The translations under genes were made by a program, and so were the position numbers. A stretch of DNA of 5,803 bases from Victivallaceae bacterium (GTDB lineage Bacteria; Verrucomicrobiota; Lentisphaeria; Victivallales; Victivallaceae), in the NCBI GenBank assembly GCA_028717165.1, contig JAQUOK010000238.1:1-5803 (forward strand), read 5' to 3'. Every line of letters starts with the position of its first letter. Within the stretch, counting starts at the first letter, position 1. Under the pieces are notes generated by a model. That model was not told where the DNA came from. It did no database searches and was given only the letters and a program-made list of their open reading frames with translations. Positions 4,049 through 5,803 of this stretch are shown here, one piece after another.

Positions 4049-5803
4049 TTTATACCATCCATTATGCTTGCCGAATTTTCCAGAATGATACGAAAAGCTT
4101 CTGCCGAACGCGTTTCATCCGGCGCCATTTCCCTCAACGGCTTTGCGTAAAATTCATTTTGAATCTTTTTATATTCCGAATCGAAAATATCTGCCGGCCT
4201 TCGCCATTCTGCAATTTTATCTCGGATGATTTTATCTTTAACCCAGGCAAAATAAACCCTCAATTCTTTTTCGTAAACAAAGCGCACCAATTCATATACC
4301 TGACTGCGGCAATAGGGATTTTCCGAATTAGACTTAATTGTCTGTTCTGTGTACGGATTCAATATTGCGTACCCGGCAAGCCGCGTCATGCTTTCATATA
4401 GCGAAAAATCAGAATGCTGCGACAGAATTTTTCTGAAGAGTACCAGAAGTTCTGCTATTCTGGTTGAAAGGTCATCTATAAGTCTAGTATTGGCGCCGTA
4501 TCTTGATACTTCCATTTCAAGTGTAAACCGTACCATGAGCCATCTCAAAACGGTATAGACTGCGGTTCTTGCAATATCTACCGCATCATGAAACCAGAAA
4601 GGATGATTATAGTTTTCCCCGCATAAACCGGCAAGTTGAGAAATCAGCAAGGATATTGAAGGCAATACTTTGCCCGCACGCTTATATTCTTCCCGGTAAA
4701 ATGTCAATCTGCCGACATTCAATTCACTGCAGGATTTATCACGGAGGATTCTGAATATTCCTTCGAATATGCCGATATTTTTAACCGGGTCCAGAAAATC
4801 TTTATTCCAATGATTCAATTGGGAAACAGGAAGGAGTTTTTTCCATATTTCTTCCATGTTTTCGACCGCAGGAGCGGGATATCTGTTTCTGCAATACTTG
4901 GTTATGAAACTTTCAACTTTCAGATATCCTGCATCCCAGGCATTAGCGGTAAAATATTCCAGGAAAAAGGAATCTGAATGCGAAAACTCCGGCCATAACG
5001 CAACCCCTCTGCAATATTGATCATTAACCGCATCGTGCCAGTGTTTTTCAAGGGTCGGATAATTACCCCTGATTTCGGTATTGGGCGCAAATCCGTGAAA
5101 AATTCCAAAAATCCAGGGAAATTTACCGTAAAATCCCCAATCTGAATAAGATTTCCGGCCGCTTTGGTCCGCAATATAATCAAGAATGATGGTTTTATCC
5201 GGATCCAGCTCTCCGATAAGTTTTTTGACTTCATGTTTTTTCCAATATACCGCAAAATCCCAACTGGCTAAAAATAACGGAGCATCCGGATAATGCGCTC
5301 TCAACATTGACTGGATTTTCCGATATGCGAAGAGCTTAAGTTGTAAATTTTCTTTTCGGGACGCGCCGAACATTCTCTCTGCAAGCCCGATTGTATGAAA
5401 AAGCCGCGGACTGCCGAAAGCCTTAATATGCGCAGCTGTCAGTTTCCAATACGCCTTCCAGGCCTCTTCCTTATTTATATTCCAGACTTTTCCTGTTTCA
5501 GTATTATAATCAGAGGTTTTCTGCTCAAGCAAGGGAAAATCAGGATGGCTTTTATAGAAGGAAGACGGCGTATGGGAATACCAGTGAGTTATTGTCCCGA
5601 CATCTTCCGGGTGTAACAGTCCCCGGTCAAATGCATATCTTAATATCTTTTTCCTTAATTTTCCTCTGCACTTTAATGGCCAGAAGGAGGTTCTGTCTTC
5701 ATAAGAACGTATAATCGCGTCGGGATCACGTTCATCCACTGGCGGATAAGGGACGCTCTCCGGAAAAGCGCGTTGAAAAAGATCGTCAATTCCAATTCTC
5801 AGC
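4042..5803 (-). CDS. GH89-like glycosidase (alpha-N-acetylglucosaminidase/NAGLU family), N-terminus beyond the window
   Basis: 586 codons are visible from the first complete codon (5802-5800) to TAA at 4044-4042, and the frame stays open to the right edge. The GTG at 5739-5737 is therefore probably an internal Val, not the start. Residues are numbered from the first visible one. The NAGLU TIM-barrel pattern is recognisable: GTITHWYSHTPSSFY (69-82), NINKEEAWKAYW, RLFHTIGLAERMF (133-145), PLFLASWDF (175-183), FYGKFPWIFGIFHGFAPNT (224-242) and GVALWPEFSHSD (266-277). A helical C-terminal domain follows, with HPFWFHDAVDIARTAVY (400-416), like the D-x-x-x-TRQ segment of NAGLU. E142 and E272 are candidate catalytic glutamates, 130 residues apart, the same spacing as E316/E446 in human NAGLU. 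The family hydrolyses terminal alpha-linked GlcNAc with retention. The DxFNE motif is replaced by IGLAER, so specificity may differ. A signal peptide cannot be assessed. Confidence 0.75.
   Translation of the reverse strand, partial: LRIGIDDLFQRAFPESVPYPPVDERDPDAIIRSYEDRTSFWPLKCRGKLRKKILRYAFDRGLLHPEDVGTITHWYSHTPSSFYKSHPDFPLLEQKTSDYNTETGKVWNINKEEAWKAYWKLTAAHIKAFGSPRLFHTIGLAERMFGASRKENLQLKLFAYRKIQSMLRAHYPDAPLFLASWDFAVYWKKHEVKKLIGELDPDKTIILDYIADQSGRKSYSDWGFYGKFPWIFGIFHGFAPNTEIRGNYPTLEKHWHDAVNDQYCRGVALWPEFSHSDSFFLEYFTANAWDAGYLKVESFITKYCRNRYPAPAVENMEEIWKKLLPVSQLNHWNKDFLDPVKNIGIFEGIFRILRDKSCSELNVGRLTFYREEYKRAGKVLPSISLLISQLAGLCGENYNHPFWFHDAVDIARTAVYTVLRWLMVRFTLEMEVSRYGANTRLIDDLSTRIAELLVLFRKILSQHSDFSLYESMTRLAGYAILNPYTEQTIKSNSENPYCRSQVYELVRFVYEKELRVYFAWVKDKIIRDKIAEWRRPADIFDSEYKKIQNEFYAKPLREMAPDETRSAEAFRIILENSASIMDGIKW

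Noticed and set aside
4920..5255. Second minus-strand frame of 111 codons inside the glycosidase gene
   Set aside because: It is an out-of-frame shadow; the glycosidase frame through this stretch carries the conserved NAGLU-like segments without interruption, so no frameshift is needed.
5737..5739. GTG as the start codon of the glycosidase gene
   Set aside because: The same frame has no stop between this GTG and the right edge (21 further codons), and GH89-type proteins have more sequence before this point. It is more likely an internal Val codon of a gene cut by the window.
1..5803. CRISPR array, tRNA or rRNA gene, insertion sequence or phage-like module
   Set aside because: No regularly spaced repeats, transposase motifs or structural RNA signatures were seen. 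The window is almost fully occupied by metabolic coding genes.

Overview
The window looks like bacterial carbohydrate-catabolism DNA. It holds one tightly packed minus-strand gene train of five genes, which faces the end of an unrelated plus-strand gene. A divergent GH89-type glycosidase next to xylose-isomerase-like TIM barrels and Gfo/Idh/MocA oxidoreductases is a combination I associate with glycan-degrading members of the PVC group (Lentisphaerota, Planctomycetota, Verrucomicrobiota) and similar gut or sediment bacteria. That placement is inferred from gene content, because the window has no rRNA or other marker gene.

Layout from left to right. Bases 2-142 are the GC-rich 3' end of a plus-strand gene. 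Bases 143-325 are a convergent intergenic region with a strong 13-bp hairpin. Then, all on the minus strand and transcribed right to left, come two adjacent Gfo/Idh/MocA oxidoreductases (326-1180 and 1194-2147), a 118-base gap with an orphan Shine-Dalgarno-like motif, two adjacent and overlapping AP-endonuclease-2/xylose-isomerase-like TIM-barrel proteins (2266-3099 and 3083-4048), and a GH89 (alpha-N-acetylglucosaminidase)-like glycosidase (4042 to the right edge). The glycosidase reading frame stays open to the right edge, so its N-terminus and the operon promoter lie outside the window.

In transcription order the genes are glycosidase, isomerase A, isomerase B, oxidoreductase A, oxidoreductase B. 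The junctions are a 7-bp overlap, a 17-bp overlap, a 118-bp gap and a 13-bp gap, which argues for one transcript. A plausible reading is a glycoside-processing pathway: the GH89-like enzyme acts on an alpha-linked (amino)sugar, while the oxidoreductases and TIM-barrel enzymes oxidise, isomerise/epimerise or eliminate, and re-reduce the released sugar or the intact glycoside. This would resemble the 3-keto-sugar, C-glycoside and inositol pathways that use the same two families. The substrate cannot be read from the sequence. The two most unusual points are the oxidoreductase at 326-1180, which lacks the usual glycine-rich dinucleotide motif, and the atypical first catalytic motif of the GH89-like enzyme.
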